A stretch of DNA of 33,717 nucleotides from an uncultured Clostridia bacterium (lineage in GTDB: Bacteria; Bacillota; Clostridia; TANB77; CAG-508). The notes beneath the pieces were generated by a model. It ran no database searches, was not told the DNA's origin, and saw nothing but the letters and a program-made list of their open reading frames with translations. This document shows, piece after piece, positions 33,187-33,717 of the stretch; the first letter of the stretch is position 1, and every line of letters starts with the position of its first letter. The position numbers and the translations under genes are program-made. Where the stretch lies: assembly GCA_944390965.1 (NCBI GenBank), contig CALXRW010000018.1, positions 1-33,717 on the forward strand, written 5' to 3'.

Positions 33187-33429
33187 ATGGAAGGCAGACG
33201 GGAATTCACTTTTATTACCCCTAGTGGAGTAACCAGGATATGGTTGAAAGAAGACGATGACTTAGAGAACTTTTGCCATTACAATGGGTACTCGTTGGCA
33301 AAGGAGGAGGAGAAGGAAATTTGGTGTTTCCCATCCGCTCTAGCCTACTCAACACGAGAGGAAGAACGTGCCTTTAGAAGGTATGAGGAAAGGGGATTCC
33401 AGATTAAAATCTTTGACCGCAAGAAGTAA
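33187..33429 (+). CDS. Small charged protein of foreign composition
   Basis: An 80-aa soluble protein rich in Glu, Arg and aromatic residues (REFTFITPSGVTRIWLKEDD, then REEERAFRRYEERGFQIKIF). I do not recognise a family. The ATG at 33187 follows AGGAGGG with 8 nt spacing; the GTG at 33178 lies inside that site. It has its own consensus promoter and a following hairpin. Like the genes at 11651 and 25017 it is G+C-richer than its neighbours and uses CGG for Arg (R-CGG-E at residues 4-5), so it is probably acquired. Confidence 0.75.
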   Translation: MEGRREFTFITPSGVTRIWLKEDDDLENFCHYNGYSLAKEEEKEIWCFPSALAYSTREEERAFRRYEERGFQIKIFDRKK

Positions 33430-33436
33430 CGACCAA

Positions 33437-33468
33437 AAGAGGTTTGTGGAGATTTCTACAAACCTCTT
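33437..33468 (+). terminator. Hairpin after the gene at 33187
   Basis: AAGAGGTTTGT (33437-33447) pairs perfectly with ACAAACCTCTT (33458-33468). There is no clear T-run, so termination efficiency is uncertain. Confidence 0.55.
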
Positions 33469-33536
33469 CCCTTGTTGAAAAGAAAAATCGTTTTTTCCTT
33501 TCAAAATGAAAAATCTCATGCATTCATCTCATTGAA

Positions 33537-33575
33537 TTATATTTTCCAATAAAATCCTCAAGGCTCAATGTAGAA
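33537..33575. repeat. Hairpin element A, partial copy 4
   Basis: The left inner arm and the start of the core (TTATATTTTCCAATAAAA, then CCTCAAGGCTCAA) match the other copies. The sequence then diverges into a different small hairpin, CAATGT-AGAA-ACATTG (33567-33582). No right arm is seen. Confidence 0.65.
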
Positions 33576-33655
33576 ACATTGAAGTAACAATCAGAAAAAA
33601 GAGATACAAATGGTAATAGATAATTTATATAAAAAAATTCAACGTCAAGTGAAAA

Positions 33656-33717
33656 GTTAAAAGCAATTCTGTAAAGTAAAAGCAATTTGTACGATTAAAT
33701 GCAGTTTAAAAGCAATA
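33656..33717. repeat. Short interspersed direct repeats at window end
   Basis: The string TAAAAGCAAT occurs three times (near 33658, 33677 and 33707). No gene is visible between 33469 and the window end apart from these repeats and the partial element A. Confidence 0.4.

Noticed and set aside
33611-33660. 16-codon open frame near the window end
   Set aside because: It is too short, has no convincing ribosome binding site and no recognisable sequence.

Overview
The window is AT-rich and gene-dense. AGA dominates the arginine codons, AGGAG-type ribosome binding sites are strong, and consensus TTGACA-17-TATAAT promoters recur. Together with a germination protease gene (gpr), smpB, a Gram-positive YvcK and type II MurB, this points to an endospore-forming Clostridia-type Firmicute, probably an uncultured gut lineage. 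Genus cannot be read from the sequence alone.

Layout. 1-387: a palindrome-rich segment duplicating 19 bp of a tRNA 3' end, then tRNA-Leu(UAG) on the minus strand. 388-5701 (+): rlmD-type methyltransferase, a small membrane protein, and a three-gene polyamine cassette (glutathionylspermidine-synthase-like ATP-grasp, an unknown 217-aa protein, homospermidine synthase). 5735-8963: a hairpin repeat, a DUF2207-type membrane protein (-), and a membrane-anchored protein (+). 9149-11603: a lipid-linked sugar transferase pair. 11651-11833 (-): a compositionally foreign 60-aa gene. 12028-22206 (+): a ten-kilobase co-directional run of cysS, a pilin-like FGE-fold protein, murB, yvcK, glycogen debranching enzyme, ruvC, holA and gpr. 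22460-24808 (-): GT51 transglycosylase, smpB and two small membrane proteins. 25017-33429 (+): a foreign-looking HIT protein, a phosphodiesterase, a hotdog thioesterase, a patatin, a lipoprotein, uvrB, a HAD hydrolase and a foreign-looking 83-codon reading frame.

The main observation is that four otherwise intact genes (DUF2207, glycogen debranching enzyme, gpr, GT51) carry six apparent +1 frameshifts. At every one the zero-frame codon is CGG, and skipping its C exposes a glycine codon GGN that restores the family reading frame. Reading both strands by eye, I find no other in-frame CGG in any AT-rich gene of the window. This fits CGG, or CGGN, acting as a +1 frameshift or quadruplet codon in this lineage. 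The counter-evidence is three G+C-richer genes (11651-11833, 25017-26048, 33187-33429) that contain ordinary in-frame CGG and look horizontally acquired. A motif-specific base-calling artefact is the main alternative.

Other structure: a dispersed ~112-nt hairpin element (four copies, two complete) whose outer arms differ between copies yet stay perfectly complementary within each copy; a second family of GGCGAT/ATCGCC hairpin repeats; a gpr ribosome binding site buried in a terminator stem; and a leader hairpin before cysS.
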